64,000 nt of DNA from Bacteroidales bacterium UBA4345 (GCA_002396385.1 DGTD01000040.1:25802-89801), one strand, 5' to 3'; shown: positions 55,401 to 63,313, numbered from the stretch's first letter. Numbers and translations: made by a program. Notes: generated by a model from the sequence alone, not told the origin.

Positions 55401-58270
55401 CCTACTCGTTTGGTTCGCTTGTCGAGGGTAAAACGACCTTTGGTGTGCATGTAGTCGATGAGGTTTGTAACAAGACTTCTGAGTCTGAGTTCGCTACCGG
55501 TATACCTACCGAGTTGCGTGAGCCTATTACTATCTCGATGTCTACTTTAGACAGAATATGTGAAAACGAGACAATTCCGGCTGAAGTCCAGCTTAACCAT
55601 TTGTTGGATCCTAAAACGGCCGACATCTTCTGGGCTGTTTCTTCTGGTAACGGAAGTCTTGCTAACGAAAATACAAAGGTCGACGATCAGATGCATACTT
55701 CAAATGTGGTTACTCCGGTGCCTTTGACGAATACGACCGAACAGATTGTTTTGGCTGCTTCTACCGTCGACAAGGTTTGTCCTGACAACGTTCCTGCGGT
55801 CTCTTCTGTAATAGATCTGTACAAGACGCTTGATATTACTGTTACAACCGACCGCTCTGACAGCTTGTTCTGTATGTCGAATACGGGTATTACTTTCACT
55901 GCTACCACTAACAGGGGTTATGCTAAGGACTTCTTCTGGTATGCCGATGGTGTAATGGTTGAGAAAACAGGACACGATGTGTTTACTTATACGTTCCCTG
56001 TTGAAACGGAGGGCAAACATGTGTATGGTGTGAATGCAATTGACGGTGTCTGCAATGTGCGCGACTCAAATGAATTCGCATTCTCTGTCCCTGTTGAAAC
56101 TCGTCTGCCAATAAGCATCAGTCTGACGGCTGATGAGAAGATATGTGAAAACGCTGTTGCCAATGCCGAGGTTGTGTTTGAACACCTGTTGGAACCTGAA
56201 AATACTTCTGTGTTCTGGGCCGTTTCTTCTGGCAACGGTACTTTGGCTAGTGAAACTACAACAACCGCTGCCTCTAAAACTTCAAATATTGTTACCCCTT
56301 CTCCGTTGACTAATACAACTGAGGATATATATCTGGCGGCTTCGGTTGTCGATAAGGTTTGTACCGAGAATAAGCCTGTTGCCAATACTACTATCGGCCT
56401 CTATAAACAACTCGATGTTACCGTAAAGACCGATCGTGACGACCATATGTTCTGTATGGGGAACGATGCCGGCATTACGTTCACTGCTACTACGAACCGT
56501 GGTTATGTAGAAAGGTTCGACTGGTATGCCGATGGCGAACTGGTGAATTCTACTGCCAACGATGCTCCTTCTTACACATTCCCTGTTACTGTCGAGGGTA
56601 AACATACCTATGGTGTGAAGATGGTTGATGGTGTTTGTAGTACCGATGCTTCACAGTTTGAATTCGCTTATGATGCCGAGACCCGCCTGCCAATCACTTT
56701 CTCTTTGAAGGCTGATCCAAGCTTCTGCGAAAATGAAAGTCTGGTGTTGGTGGCCAACTTTAACCATTTGTTGGCGAACCCAACCGAAGTGCTTTGGGAA
56801 GTGTCTGAAAATGGTAAGCTTTATGCTGATAAAACATTTACCGATGGCGACTCTACTGTCAACTCTTTAGTTGCTGTTCCTCTGACAGACTTTAAAGAAA
56901 ATGTGGCTGTTTTCGCTGCGGTTGCCGATAATGTGTGCCCAGAAAACTCTCCGGTTACACAGTCCTTTATCTCAACATTGCATAAAAATGTTGTGATTTC
57001 TTTGGCTGCCGATAACGATATTCACCAAAAATGTCTGTACAATGCCGACGATGAGGTCGTTGCTCTTAATGTGACAGTTCATAGAGGTGACCCTGCTTAT
57101 TATGTCTGGTCTGATGGTGTGAAGGACGATACCATACGTCGTACTTATAATTTGGCTCTCGGACAGAATATAATTGTTGTTGAGGCTTACGATTCGGTAT
57201 GTGTTGAAGACAAGCCTGCGGCTATTGCCAACACGGTTATCAATACGCGTGTTCCGCTTAATGTGACTTTGGCACAGACGAAGGGTTCGAATCCGATATG
57301 CGTGGGTAATGAGATTGAAATTACCTCTTATGTGGAAAATAACTTCCCTGGTGATTCTATCATTTACACTTGGAATCCATCGGTAGGATCTGGCAGCGCA
57401 ATTACCTACCGACCAGTTTCTGGCTTGAATGTGATCCAGATGGGAGCTATTGCGGCTAATGCTATATGTCCTGTACAGTTAAAAGAGTATTCTTTAACAG
57501 TACAAGATTCTGTTAAGATTGGTATTGATGCAACTCCTTTCTTGTGTCAGACGCAGGATAGCGCTAATTCGGTTCAAATGACTGTGATTGTATACGCAGG
57601 TAACCCTCAAATGTTTGTATGGTCTACCGGCGATACCACAATTGAGAATGTGAATTACCATAATCCTACTAAAAACACTGTTTATGGGGTTTATGCGATC
57701 GATAAGGTTTGTGCAAACTCTTTCGAAGTGTTCACTCCTGAGGTCCAGGTTTCTAACCTTTATACGATTGACGTGGTTCCTGAAACTGAGAAAGTTCAGA
57801 TGGGAGACGAGGTTAAACTTAATGTTACCATTCCTGAGGGTTATAAGAACATCGATTTAACCTGGTATATGATTAACAAGCAGTTTAACGATACCTTGTA
57901 TGTCGGTAATTCTAAGGAAGACGGATTCTCATATCCTATGCCTCAGAACGGTGAGTACATTTTCTTCGCTACTGCTAACGATGGCTTCTGTGGTACGCTT
58001 AGCTCTACTGACATCGATATTGATGTTGCCGACTATTATCAAGTACCTAACGCTTTCACTCCATATAATGGTAATCCTAAGAACGATGTGTTCATGAAGG
58101 GATATCCGGTTAAGATCTTCAACCGTTACCAGCAAATGGTTTATGAGGGAACCGACGGTTGGGATGGTCAGTATAACGGTCAGCTGGCTGAACCTGGCAC
58201 TTACTTCTACGTGCTGGTCAAGAAAGACGGACGTACTCTGAAGGGTACTATTGAATTGGTTAAGTTCTAA
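52496..58270 (+). CDS. Large surface protein with type B (CHU_C) T9SS domain
   Basis: A 1924-aa exported protein. A hydrophobic signal (LLLVSILLLPFSSKAE) lies behind a longer N-terminus; the start could be ATG 52496 or 12 codons later at MRRVAVL. The first 650 residues are non-repetitive and rich in aromatic residues. From about 900 to 1650 there are four or five repeats of about 145 residues with (T/S)DR.D.(L/M)FC, YWYADG-like and EGKHTYGV(K/N) segments, each with two to four Cys. The end (YYQVPNAFTPYNGNPKNDVF, quoted as VPNAFTPYNGNPKNDVF, then IFNRYQQMVYEG and DGWDGQYNG) is a type B T9SS domain. An OmpA/PD40 gene and a PorP/SprF gene follow, the usual companions of such proteins. Confidence 0.85.
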   Translation: MITKCIVSAYTRMRRVAVLFESSFCNCLAKGLLLVSILLLPFSSKAELTGKNWYGADAFVIESQNSCNSVYSITVTPQNDGQLQLFKDGKDVNSSNTVFASDIPSTISWQSGSAGDNAVKFGNAGGTEYVLYFIEGADKDTIAYSKPGYDLLGVGGVGYEFMNLTTEPTFTPTFCSNSAASLPENATFQWQMLNKKTGAWEDIDGAVNKDYSPEAGSLDDSTKVRVVMYNGTNKMVSSPALAFYNSPGIGVHLVGTDLFETKQKPTYEHEIDYGKQFVVEVMALGASKLNDITLKARSDNDEVFKDLMSITAPESSFTLNPSQNLEYLVEGKAVDMRPGHEGEEFIVKDTFFVRVRFSWDEGAEVDTLFFDNFGVFTADNEYTTSNNLKFTNEMTDTVGVKNKIENYWAPDYYNSVKNHKFSLLNPLVGPFDTDNCGADGYKHYACWSDNGTCDGYRIEDGFYAVVPNPDYSNCGQTKKDYWNGYDHTEEATGVLGGMLFVNCAADSKETILIEREITLSNECENTRLLFSAYVNNATAVASNKPVNVRLKVLDQKDNVIYETPSGNIYPRSVKGGMWANLSFMFSAVQGGHYKLQLVNNQPGGADNFGNDLLFDDILIIAAYPTVNVYRDRLKSSMTPIDTCREVDVPLFVLNKDDIKKYITNPSYLYQYSKDSVNWVNIGEITDADSFVVSLSKKTPLFWDTTYFRGIVASNEDVITRILDGKSPALTCDSVYAVSEPFRVVFDYGGPLDPTYRDTLCIGETFKVTVSAHNRPVYRWVDSRTLETINNQDSVFSYVISENDPVDTLFYFVTETRLGCTDTMEVYVHRRSFVEFTTPDSLVTCLFDNPVELTNVVPAGATFEWKSGADFTENTAVPSVKLPETLPHMGVITVTGSDKDYCSTTKTFPYSIHTPIKVTLSADRTDSMFCLSSPESLFQLTANTVQGVPVTYYWTKNDIQVGFTKAPVNTYSFGSLVEGKTTFGVHVVDEVCNKTSESEFATGIPTELREPITISMSTLDRICENETIPAEVQLNHLLDPKTADIFWAVSSGNGSLANENTKVDDQMHTSNVVTPVPLTNTTEQIVLAASTVDKVCPDNVPAVSSVIDLYKTLDITVTTDRSDSLFCMSNTGITFTATTNRGYAKDFFWYADGVMVEKTGHDVFTYTFPVETEGKHVYGVNAIDGVCNVRDSNEFAFSVPVETRLPISISLTADEKICENAVANAEVVFEHLLEPENTSVFWAVSSGNGTLASETTTTAASKTSNIVTPSPLTNTTEDIYLAASVVDKVCTENKPVANTTIGLYKQLDVTVKTDRDDHMFCMGNDAGITFTATTNRGYVERFDWYADGELVNSTANDAPSYTFPVTVEGKHTYGVKMVDGVCSTDASQFEFAYDAETRLPITFSLKADPSFCENESLVLVANFNHLLANPTEVLWEVSENGKLYADKTFTDGDSTVNSLVAVPLTDFKENVAVFAAVADNVCPENSPVTQSFISTLHKNVVISLAADNDIHQKCLYNADDEVVALNVTVHRGDPAYYVWSDGVKDDTIRRTYNLALGQNIIVVEAYDSVCVEDKPAAIANTVINTRVPLNVTLAQTKGSNPICVGNEIEITSYVENNFPGDSIIYTWNPSVGSGSAITYRPVSGLNVIQMGAIAANAICPVQLKEYSLTVQDSVKIGIDATPFLCQTQDSANSVQMTVIVYAGNPQMFVWSTGDTTIENVNYHNPTKNTVYGVYAIDKVCANSFEVFTPEVQVSNLYTIDVVPETEKVQMGDEVKLNVTIPEGYKNIDLTWYMINKQFNDTLYVGNSKEDGFSYPMPQNGEYIFFATANDGFCGTLSSTDIDIDVADYYQVPNAFTPYNGNPKNDVFMKGYPVKIFNRYQQMVYEGTDGWDGQYNGQLAEPGTYFYVLVKKDGRTLKGTIELVKF

Positions 58271-58304
58271 ATAACGAGTTCTATTAATACGAATATAGAT
58301 CATT

Positions 58305-59615
58305 ATGAAAAAAATAATTGTCGCATCTCTCGCTCTTATGTGCGGTTCTCAAGCTTTTGCGCTGGAAGGCAGATATGGAGGTGGTTTCTATGAGTTTGCG
58401 TCTTCTGAAAAGAATACAAAGTCTCAGGAAATGCCAATGTCTATTTACAAGAAAGGGTCTTTGGTCTTTTTCCGAAACGACACTGCTTATATGTTCTACC
58501 CCCAGAAAAACCGCGACCTCGATGAACTTATTGTTTGTCCTGAGCTTATGTCGCTTAACATTGAGGGAACTTTCGCTTATGACGAGGCTAACAAAAAGAT
58601 TTACTTCGTGAAAAAGACAAGCGATGGCGCTGCCGGCACACAGATGTATGAGGCTAACGAAGATGGTGACAAGTTCACAGGGGTTAAACTGATGAAGATT
58701 CAGGGTGTTATGGCTGAGAAGAACCAGATTAAGGGCTCTACTTTGGCTATGGGGCGCTACAATTTCTCTCACCCTGGCGCGAAGGGTTTCCATAACCCGT
58801 CTCTGGCTGAACGGGGAAAGAAAATCCTCTTTTCTGGTGAATTTAAAGCTGGTAAGGGTGGCCGCGATTTGTACTTTATTGAAAAGATTAAGGATGAGAA
58901 TGGCGAGGAAATGTGGTCTAGACCTGCTCCTATTTCCGATACCCTGAATACTGAATTTGTTGAAGACTATCCTTTGGTCGTGGGTGACACGGCGCTCATC
59001 TTTACCTCTAACCGTCCGGGTGGTAAAGGGGGAATGGACCTGTATGCGGCTCATAAACGGCGCAACGAGTCTATTTGGAACCCTGCCGTAAATATGGGCG
59101 ATGTTTTCAACTCTAGCGCTAACGATTATAATGTGGTCTATAACCGACGCTCTATGTACTTCCTTTCTGACCGTGCGGGTGGAAAGAAGGCTGGCGATAT
59201 TTATTATCCCGAACATTATAATTTTATTTTCGATAGGGAATTGGCAATGGACCACACTATCGAGGAACCTAAAGGGTTCAACTGGGTCCTCTTCTTCTTC
59301 GACTATAACAAGTCTGATATGAAACCGGAATATGAGGTACAGATGGACGAACTCTTTTCTGCTATGCAGGAATATCCCGGATTCTCATTCCAAGTTACGG
59401 GTTATACCGATAGCCGTGGTTCTGAAGATTACAATAAGAAACTTTCACAAAAACGTGCAGACTACATTCGTGAAATGTTGATTAACAAGGGACTTAACCC
59501 TAAGAAGATTAAGTCGGTGGGTAAAGGTATGGCCGATCCTGTTGTTCCTAATGCGGAAACGGAGGAAGAGCATGAGCAGAACCGCCGTGTTGAAATTAAA
59601 TTGTTGAACGATTAA
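58305..59615 (+). CDS. OmpA-family protein with PD40-like repeats (PorE-like)
   Basis: A 436-aa envelope protein with a signal peptide (MKKIIVASLALMCGSQAFA). The middle holds three PD40/WD40-like blades (KKILFSGEFKAGKGGRDLYF; TALIFTSNRPGGKGGMDLYA; RSMYFLSDRAGGKKAGDIYY). The C-terminal OmpA domain (about 325-436) keeps the peptidoglycan-binding signature VTGYTDSRGSEDYNKKLS and KRADYIREML. PD40-OmpA proteins such as PorE link T9SS machinery to the cell wall. It starts 34 nt after the giant type-B gene and 45 nt before the PorP gene, in one operon. It is probably a dedicated copy for this cargo rather than core PorE. Confidence 0.8.
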   Translation: MKKIIVASLALMCGSQAFALEGRYGGGFYEFASSEKNTKSQEMPMSIYKKGSLVFFRNDTAYMFYPQKNRDLDELIVCPELMSLNIEGTFAYDEANKKIYFVKKTSDGAAGTQMYEANEDGDKFTGVKLMKIQGVMAEKNQIKGSTLAMGRYNFSHPGAKGFHNPSLAERGKKILFSGEFKAGKGGRDLYFIEKIKDENGEEMWSRPAPISDTLNTEFVEDYPLVVGDTALIFTSNRPGGKGGMDLYAAHKRRNESIWNPAVNMGDVFNSSANDYNVVYNRRSMYFLSDRAGGKKAGDIYYPEHYNFIFDRELAMDHTIEEPKGFNWVLFFFDYNKSDMKPEYEVQMDELFSAMQEYPGFSFQVTGYTDSRGSEDYNKKLSQKRADYIREMLINKGLNPKKIKSVGKGMADPVVPNAETEEEHEQNRRVEIKLLND

Positions 59616-59660
59616 TAAAGGCTGTTGCTTTAGTCTTAATTTGATAATTACTCATTCGTT

Positions 59661-60587
59661 ATGAAAAAAATACTGATATTGATTTCGTCGCTCTTTCTGG
59701 TTCTATGTGCTAGTGCCCAGCAAGACTTGATGTTGTCGCAACAGTTCTTTTCTCGTATTAACAAGAACCCTGCCGGTATTGGTAATATCGCCGACATCGA
59801 TATTTTTATGTTGGGACGTTACCAGTGGTGCAATATGAAGGACTCGCCTAAGTCGGGTGTCCTTAATGCCCAGACTTTTAAAGACGACCTGCATTCGGGT
59901 TTTGGCGTATCAATGTCCTACGATAACCTTGGTGTGGCTAAATCGATGTTCAACCCTAAATTGGTCTACGCCTATCAGTTGAACCTTTCTGACGAGATGG
60001 TCGTTTCTCTTGGTCTCTCTGCCGGTGTTCAATATGGCTATTTCAATGGCGCTGAATATATTCTCGAAGATCCGACTGAGGCCTATGTCGATGGCGACTT
60101 CCCGCTCGATAAACAGACTAAAATCAGTCCAGACTTCGATTTCGGTTTCGAGTTCATTACGCCACGTATTCTTGCCGGTGCGTCTGTTACCCATTTGCAG
60201 GAGGGCGAGGCTACAACGCTGAAAAGTTCCAGACATTTCTATGTATATGGCCGTTACATCTTCACCATTAACGACAAATGGGACTTGGCTCCGATGGTTA
60301 CATGGATGAACAAGGAGAAAGTTAATGTTGCCGAATTGAATGTTACCGGTTTCTTCAACCGTATGTTCTGGGGTGGACTTACCTATCATCCGGACTTGAT
60401 TGACGGACTTGGCACTAATCCTGTGGCTCTTTCTGCGGGTCTTGAGTTCCAGAATTTCCGTATTGGTTATACTTTCGACTATAACTTTGGTAAGGTTGCA
60501 AAGTACTCTGGTCAGGCGCACGAAATCTACTTGTCCTACTCTTTGAGGAACAAGAATACGGCTCCTACTTATGAAAGGTTTGAGTAA
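59661..60587 (+). CDS. PorP/SprF-family T9SS outer-membrane protein
   Basis: A 308-aa beta-barrel with a signal peptide (MKKILILISSLFLVLCASAQ) and the family start QDLMLSQQFFSRINKNPAGIG (quoted as LSQQFFSRINKNPAG), followed by GRYQWCNM and alternating strands ending in IYLSYSL. PorP/SprF proteins are T9SS outer-membrane components. SprF-like paralogues are encoded beside type B cargo such as SprB and are needed for its export or attachment. Its position behind a type-B giant and an OmpA/PD40 protein fits that pattern. The inhibitor gene follows 11 nt later. Confidence 0.85.
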   Translation: MKKILILISSLFLVLCASAQQDLMLSQQFFSRINKNPAGIGNIADIDIFMLGRYQWCNMKDSPKSGVLNAQTFKDDLHSGFGVSMSYDNLGVAKSMFNPKLVYAYQLNLSDEMVVSLGLSAGVQYGYFNGAEYILEDPTEAYVDGDFPLDKQTKISPDFDFGFEFITPRILAGASVTHLQEGEATTLKSSRHFYVYGRYIFTINDKWDLAPMVTWMNKEKVNVAELNVTGFFNRMFWGGLTYHPDLIDGLGTNPVALSAGLEFQNFRIGYTFDYNFGKVAKYSGQAHEIYLSYSLRNKNTAPTYERFE

Positions 60588-60598
60588 TTTCTGGCATT

Positions 60599-61036
60599 AT
60601 GTTTAAACGGTCTATATTCCTTTTTTCGCTTTTCGCCTTTTCGGTTAGTTGTAGTTCTTCTACAAAGATGCGTGCGGCTGATGAAACTGGTAATGTAAAA
60701 GAGGAGGGGGTGCCTGCCGTTAATCGTCTGAAATCGAAAACTCCAATGACTGCCGAAGATGAAAACCTGAATACTTTTGAGGTCCGCCTCAAGTCGAATC
60801 CCTCTACGGGTTTCCAGTGGGTTTGGGTGAATCGGGATAACGCTGCTGCCGATTCTGTCGGATTCAGTTTCCAAACCGAAAAGAAAGCGTCGCCGATGTG
60901 TGGTGCGGGTGGAACTGAAGTGTGGACTTTCAAACCGAAAGCAACGGGCGAACCCTTCTTGAAATTTATCTATGTCAGGCCTTGGGAAAAAGATAATGTT
61001 GCCGATTCCATGGTCGTCGATATTAAAAACAAATGA
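60599..61036 (+). CDS. Chagasin-like (I42) cysteine-protease inhibitor lipoprotein
   Basis: A 145-aa predicted lipoprotein (lipobox SVSCS at about 15-19). All three binding loops of the chagasin/I42 family are visible in order: SNPSTGFQW (NPTTGY loop), MCGAGGTEVW (GxGG loop) and YVRPWE (RPW loop). Chagasins block papain-family (C1) cysteine proteases by wedging these loops into the active site. It begins 11 nt after the PorP/SprF stop and ends the type-B T9SS operon, before a terminator. It may protect the exported surface protein or the envelope from host, neighbour or self cysteine proteases. The gene context is unusual. Confidence 0.85.
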   Translation: MFKRSIFLFSLFAFSVSCSSSTKMRAADETGNVKEEGVPAVNRLKSKTPMTAEDENLNTFEVRLKSNPSTGFQWVWVNRDNAAADSVGFSFQTEKKASPMCGAGGTEVWTFKPKATGEPFLKFIYVRPWEKDNVADSMVVDIKNK

Positions 61037-61051
61037 TTTTTTCCAGATAGT

Positions 61052-61086
61052 AAAAGATAGGTGTTATGCCTATCTTTTCCTTTTTT
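61052..61086 (+). terminator. Intrinsic terminator after the type-B T9SS operon
   Basis: AAAAGATAGG pairs perfectly with CCTATCTTTT around TGTTATG, followed by CCTTTTTT. It starts 15 nt after the chagasin-like gene. Confidence 0.85.
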
Positions 61087-61120
61087 ATAAACCTTGGTTT
61101 CTTTTGTTGTATTCTTTTGC

Positions 61121-61128
61121 TAACTTTG
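61121..61128 (+). promoter_or_regulatory. panB promoter -7 box TAACTTTG
   Basis: TAnnTTTG match 25 nt upstream of the panB ATG. The -33 region at 19-20 nt reads GTTTC, an imperfect TTTG. Confidence 0.55.
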
Positions 61129-61153
61129 TGACGTTATAATTCTTAAACGTATT

Positions 61154-61963
61154 ATGCCAGATTTAGTAAAGAAAGTAACTTCGAAAGATTTTATTTCTAT
61201 GAAGGCCAGGGGTGAGAAAATAGCAATGCTTACTGCTTACGACTATCTCACCGCCTCTATTTTTGATAAGGCTGGTCTTGATTGCATCCTTGTGGGTGAC
61301 TCGGCGTCAAATGTGATGCAGGGTAACACAAACACCATTCCAATCTCTGTTGACGATATGATTGTATATGCCCGCAGCGTTGCCCGTGCGTGCCAGCATT
61401 CGTTCGTCTTTTGCGATATGCCTTTTGGCAGTTACCAGATTTCAAAAGCCGATGCTGTAGCAAATGCGGTTCTCATGATGAAGGAAACCGGTGTCGACGG
61501 TTTGAAGATTGAAGGTGGCGAAGAATATGTCGATACTATCGAGTGTATTATCCGTGCCGGTATACCTGTTTGTGGTCACCTTGGGCTCACTCCGCAGTCG
61601 GTTAAGGCATTTGGCGGTTTTGGCGTTCGTGCCAAAGATGATGCCGAGGCCGAAAAACTGCTGCGTGATGTGAAGTTGCTCGAGAATGCGGGTTGTATTG
61701 CAATTGTTTTGGAAAAAATACCTTCGGCTTTGGCTGCCCGTGCTGCAGCTACGGTTAAAGTGCCTATTATCGGTATCGGTGCTGGCGTTGATGTTGATGG
61801 CCAGGTTCTTGTAGGTCAGGATATGCTAGGGATGGACCCTACCTTCCACCCTAAGTTTGTAAGAACTTATGCCAATCTTCACAATGTTATTACCGAAGCG
61901 GTTAAGTCTTATTCGGCCGATGTGAAGGGTAAGACTTTCCCTAACGAAAGCGAGTCTTATTAA
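61154..61963 (+). CDS. panB: 3-methyl-2-oxobutanoate hydroxymethyltransferase
   Basis: A 269-aa cytosolic enzyme, the first committed step to pantothenate and CoA: it adds the one-carbon unit of methylene-tetrahydrofolate to 2-oxoisovalerate to give ketopantoate. Family motifs appear in order: MLTAYDYLTASIFDKAG, ILVGDSASNVMQGN (metal-binding Asp), DMPFGSYQ, GLKIEGG, GHLGLTPQS and IGIGAG. Length is canonical. It is transcribed alone, between the chagasin operon terminator and its own terminator at 61984. The other pan genes are not in this window. Confidence 0.96.
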   Translation: MPDLVKKVTSKDFISMKARGEKIAMLTAYDYLTASIFDKAGLDCILVGDSASNVMQGNTNTIPISVDDMIVYARSVARACQHSFVFCDMPFGSYQISKADAVANAVLMMKETGVDGLKIEGGEEYVDTIECIIRAGIPVCGHLGLTPQSVKAFGGFGVRAKDDAEAEKLLRDVKLLENAGCIAIVLEKIPSALAARAAATVKVPIIGIGAGVDVDGQVLVGQDMLGMDPTFHPKFVRTYANLHNVITEAVKSYSADVKGKTFPNESESY

Positions 61964-61983
61964 TAAGAGTCTGATTTGACTTT

Positions 61984-62019
61984 AATAGTAAAGGATGTAC
62001 TTTGCGTGCATCCTTTTTT
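61984..62019 (+). terminator. Terminator after panB (copy 1 of a 36-bp direct repeat)
   Basis: GGATGTAC pairs with GTGCATCC (one G-T) around TTTGC, extended by AAA/TTT and followed by a T run. The same 36 bases recur exactly at 62687-62722. Confidence 0.9.
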
Positions 62020-62215
62020 TATTCTGTAAACGTTTGTCCTTGTTTGCCTACTCTCCCTGTATAGGTGTCTGAGTGCTAATAAAAAATCAATGATAATGTG
62101 TTTGATAATGTCAAAATAGTAAATTAAGAATTATAATTTGCTTTTTTTGTTTACTTCGTATATCTTTCGGAACTACATTTTTACAAACAGTATTTCCCTA
62201 AATTTTATTGAGCTT

Positions 62216-62653
62216 ATGAAGAGAGGATTAATTCTATTAATTGCTATTTGTTCGTATCTTGGCTTGTTCTCACAAACAACAACTTTCTACGATAGAAACG
62301 GTGTCAGAACCGGTCGGTCTGAAACCGACAGCAATGGCAATACCACTTATTATGATAAAAACGGGTTTAGAACCGGTAGGTCTGAAACTGACAGTTACGG
62401 TAACACCACCTATTATGATAAAAATGGGTTTAGAACCGGTAGGTCTGAAACTGACAGCTACGGTAACACCACCTATTATGATAGGAATGGTTTTAAAACA
62501 GGCAGTTCTGAAACTGACAGCTACGGTAACACCACTTCTTATGACCAACGTGGCTCAAGAACTGGCAGGTCTGAAACTGATAGTTATGGTAATACCACTT
62601 TTTATAATAGAAATGGGTCTAGAACAGGTCGGTCTGAAAAGTCTTCTAGGTGA
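62216..62653 (+). CDS. Secreted protein made of 21-residue tandem repeats
   Basis: A 145-aa exported protein. The start MKRGLILLIAICSYLGLFSQ is a complete signal peptide; upstream in-frame codons are AT-rich and unlikely to be translated. The mature part is almost wholly six repeats of 21 residues with consensus YYDKNGFRTGRSETDSYGNTT. These resemble short YD/RHS-type or toxin_YwqK-like beta-repeat motifs but are more uniform than either. The DNA copies are 63 bp and close to identical, so repeat number may vary between strains. It ends SEKSSR with no anchor. The whole gene lies between two identical terminator sequences. Function unknown. Confidence 0.7.
   Translation: MKRGLILLIAICSYLGLFSQTTTFYDRNGVRTGRSETDSNGNTTYYDKNGFRTGRSETDSYGNTTYYDKNGFRTGRSETDSYGNTTYYDRNGFKTGSSETDSYGNTTSYDQRGSRTGRSETDSYGNTTFYNRNGSRTGRSEKSSR
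62278..62643 (+). repeat. 63-bp coding tandem repeats
   Basis: The landmark gtctgaaac recurs at 62317, 62380 and 62443, 63 bp apart, and continues with small changes to about 62640: six units of 21 codons. Confidence 0.85.
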
Positions 62654-62686
62654 TGAAGGTATGTTTCAACCTATACAAATCTGAAC

Positions 62687-62722
62687 AATAGTAAAGGATG
62701 TACTTTGCGTGCATCCTTTTTT
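62687..62722. terminator. Terminator (copy 2 of a 36-bp direct repeat)
   Basis: Identical over 36 bases to 61984-62019. It ends the plus-strand repeat-protein gene. Because the hairpin is flanked by A and T runs, it can also end the minus-strand gene whose stop is at 62721. Confidence 0.9.
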
Positions 62723-62969
62723 ATTTCAACATACCCTCTAGTTTTTCAACTGCATCCTTTATGTCGTCTCCAAATGACGCATGGCTTCGCAAATAGTCTT
62801 CTCTCCCTTCCGAAAGCTTTGCATAAAGTTCAGCGTCCATAGTGTCGACATACGAACCAATGGCATATTCTATATCTTCTTTCTGCCACTCCATAGTGGA
62901 GTATTGGTAAACTCTTTGTTTTTGGTGAAGGAAACAGTAGGCGGTTTCTATATTCTCTTTCCTTATCAT
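62721..62969 (-). CDS. Conserved hypothetical protein next to DUF4250
   Basis: An 82-aa cytosolic acidic protein (MIRKENIETAYCFLHQKQRV ... MEWQKEDIEYAIGSYVD ... LYAKLSEGREDYLRSH). Similar short proteins are, from memory, found in gut Bacteroidota, but no function or domain name is known to me. Helical character throughout. Its ATG overlaps the stop of the DUF4250 gene upstream by 4 nt, so the two are translated as a coupled pair. It ends at the shared terminator at 62687. Confidence 0.75.
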   Translation of the reverse strand: MIRKENIETAYCFLHQKQRVYQYSTMEWQKEDIEYAIGSYVDTMDAELYAKLSEGREDYLRSHASFGDDIKDAVEKLEGMLK

Positions 62970-63187
62970 TGCTGTACGTCTATTTTTATCGCATCATACC
63001 CCTCAGGACGCATCTGTTTTTGTTCCTCACTGTAAACAAACCCGTATTTTTTCAAATAAGTCTTAATCTCTTCGGGTTCGCGGTTGAAGTTGTAGCAAAG
63101 AGATTCCAGATTGTCAAATTCTTCATCGCGTAACAGCATATTGATGCTGGAAACCAAAATGTTAGGATCGTTTGGCAGGTATTCCAT
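62966..63187 (-). CDS. DUF4250 domain protein
   Basis: A 73-aa soluble protein. The start MEYLPNDPNILVSSIN and the body NMLLRDEEFDNLESLCYNF / REPEEIKTYLKKYGFVY match DUF4250, a small helical domain of about 55 residues common in Firmicutes and Bacteroidota. The helix pattern could bind nucleic acid, but no role is established. Upstream in-frame codons to 63313 lie in the repeat-rich regulatory region and were excluded. First gene of a two-gene operon with the protein at 62721. Confidence 0.8.
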   Translation of the reverse strand: MEYLPNDPNILVSSINMLLRDEEFDNLESLCYNFNREPEEIKTYLKKYGFVYSEEQKQMRPEGYDAIKIDVQQ

Positions 63188-63205
63188 TCTTCTTTTTTCT
63201 TTGAT

Positions 63206-63313
63206 TCTGTCACAAAAATACGAATTTGTCACCCAAAAATGTCGCTTTTGATTATTCATTTTGTCACGTTGACAAATCTTTGGTTTTTGGGGCTTTTTTT
63301 GAGTATTTGTCAC
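63206..63313. promoter_or_regulatory. Cluster of TTTGTCAC boxes between divergent genes
   Basis: TTTGTCAC occurs at 63225-63232, 63260-63267 and 63306-63313, with a near copy TCTGTCAC at 63206-63213. The middle copy is half of a 7-bp palindrome, TTTGTCA-CGT-TGACAAA (63260-63276). The cluster covers the minus-strand promoter of the DUF4250 pair and lies upstream of the hemolysin III promoter, so one regulator could control both directions. The regulator is unknown. Confidence 0.6.
63213..63220 (-). promoter_or_regulatory. Minus-strand -7 box TATTTTTG
   Basis: TAnnTTTG match on the minus strand 25 nt upstream of the DUF4250 start at 63187, between two TTTGTCAC-type boxes. Confidence 0.45.

Noticed and set aside
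62138..62215. Longer N-terminus for the tandem-repeat protein
   Set aside because: The extra 26 codons are AT-rich and would place residues ahead of a complete signal peptide starting at 62216.
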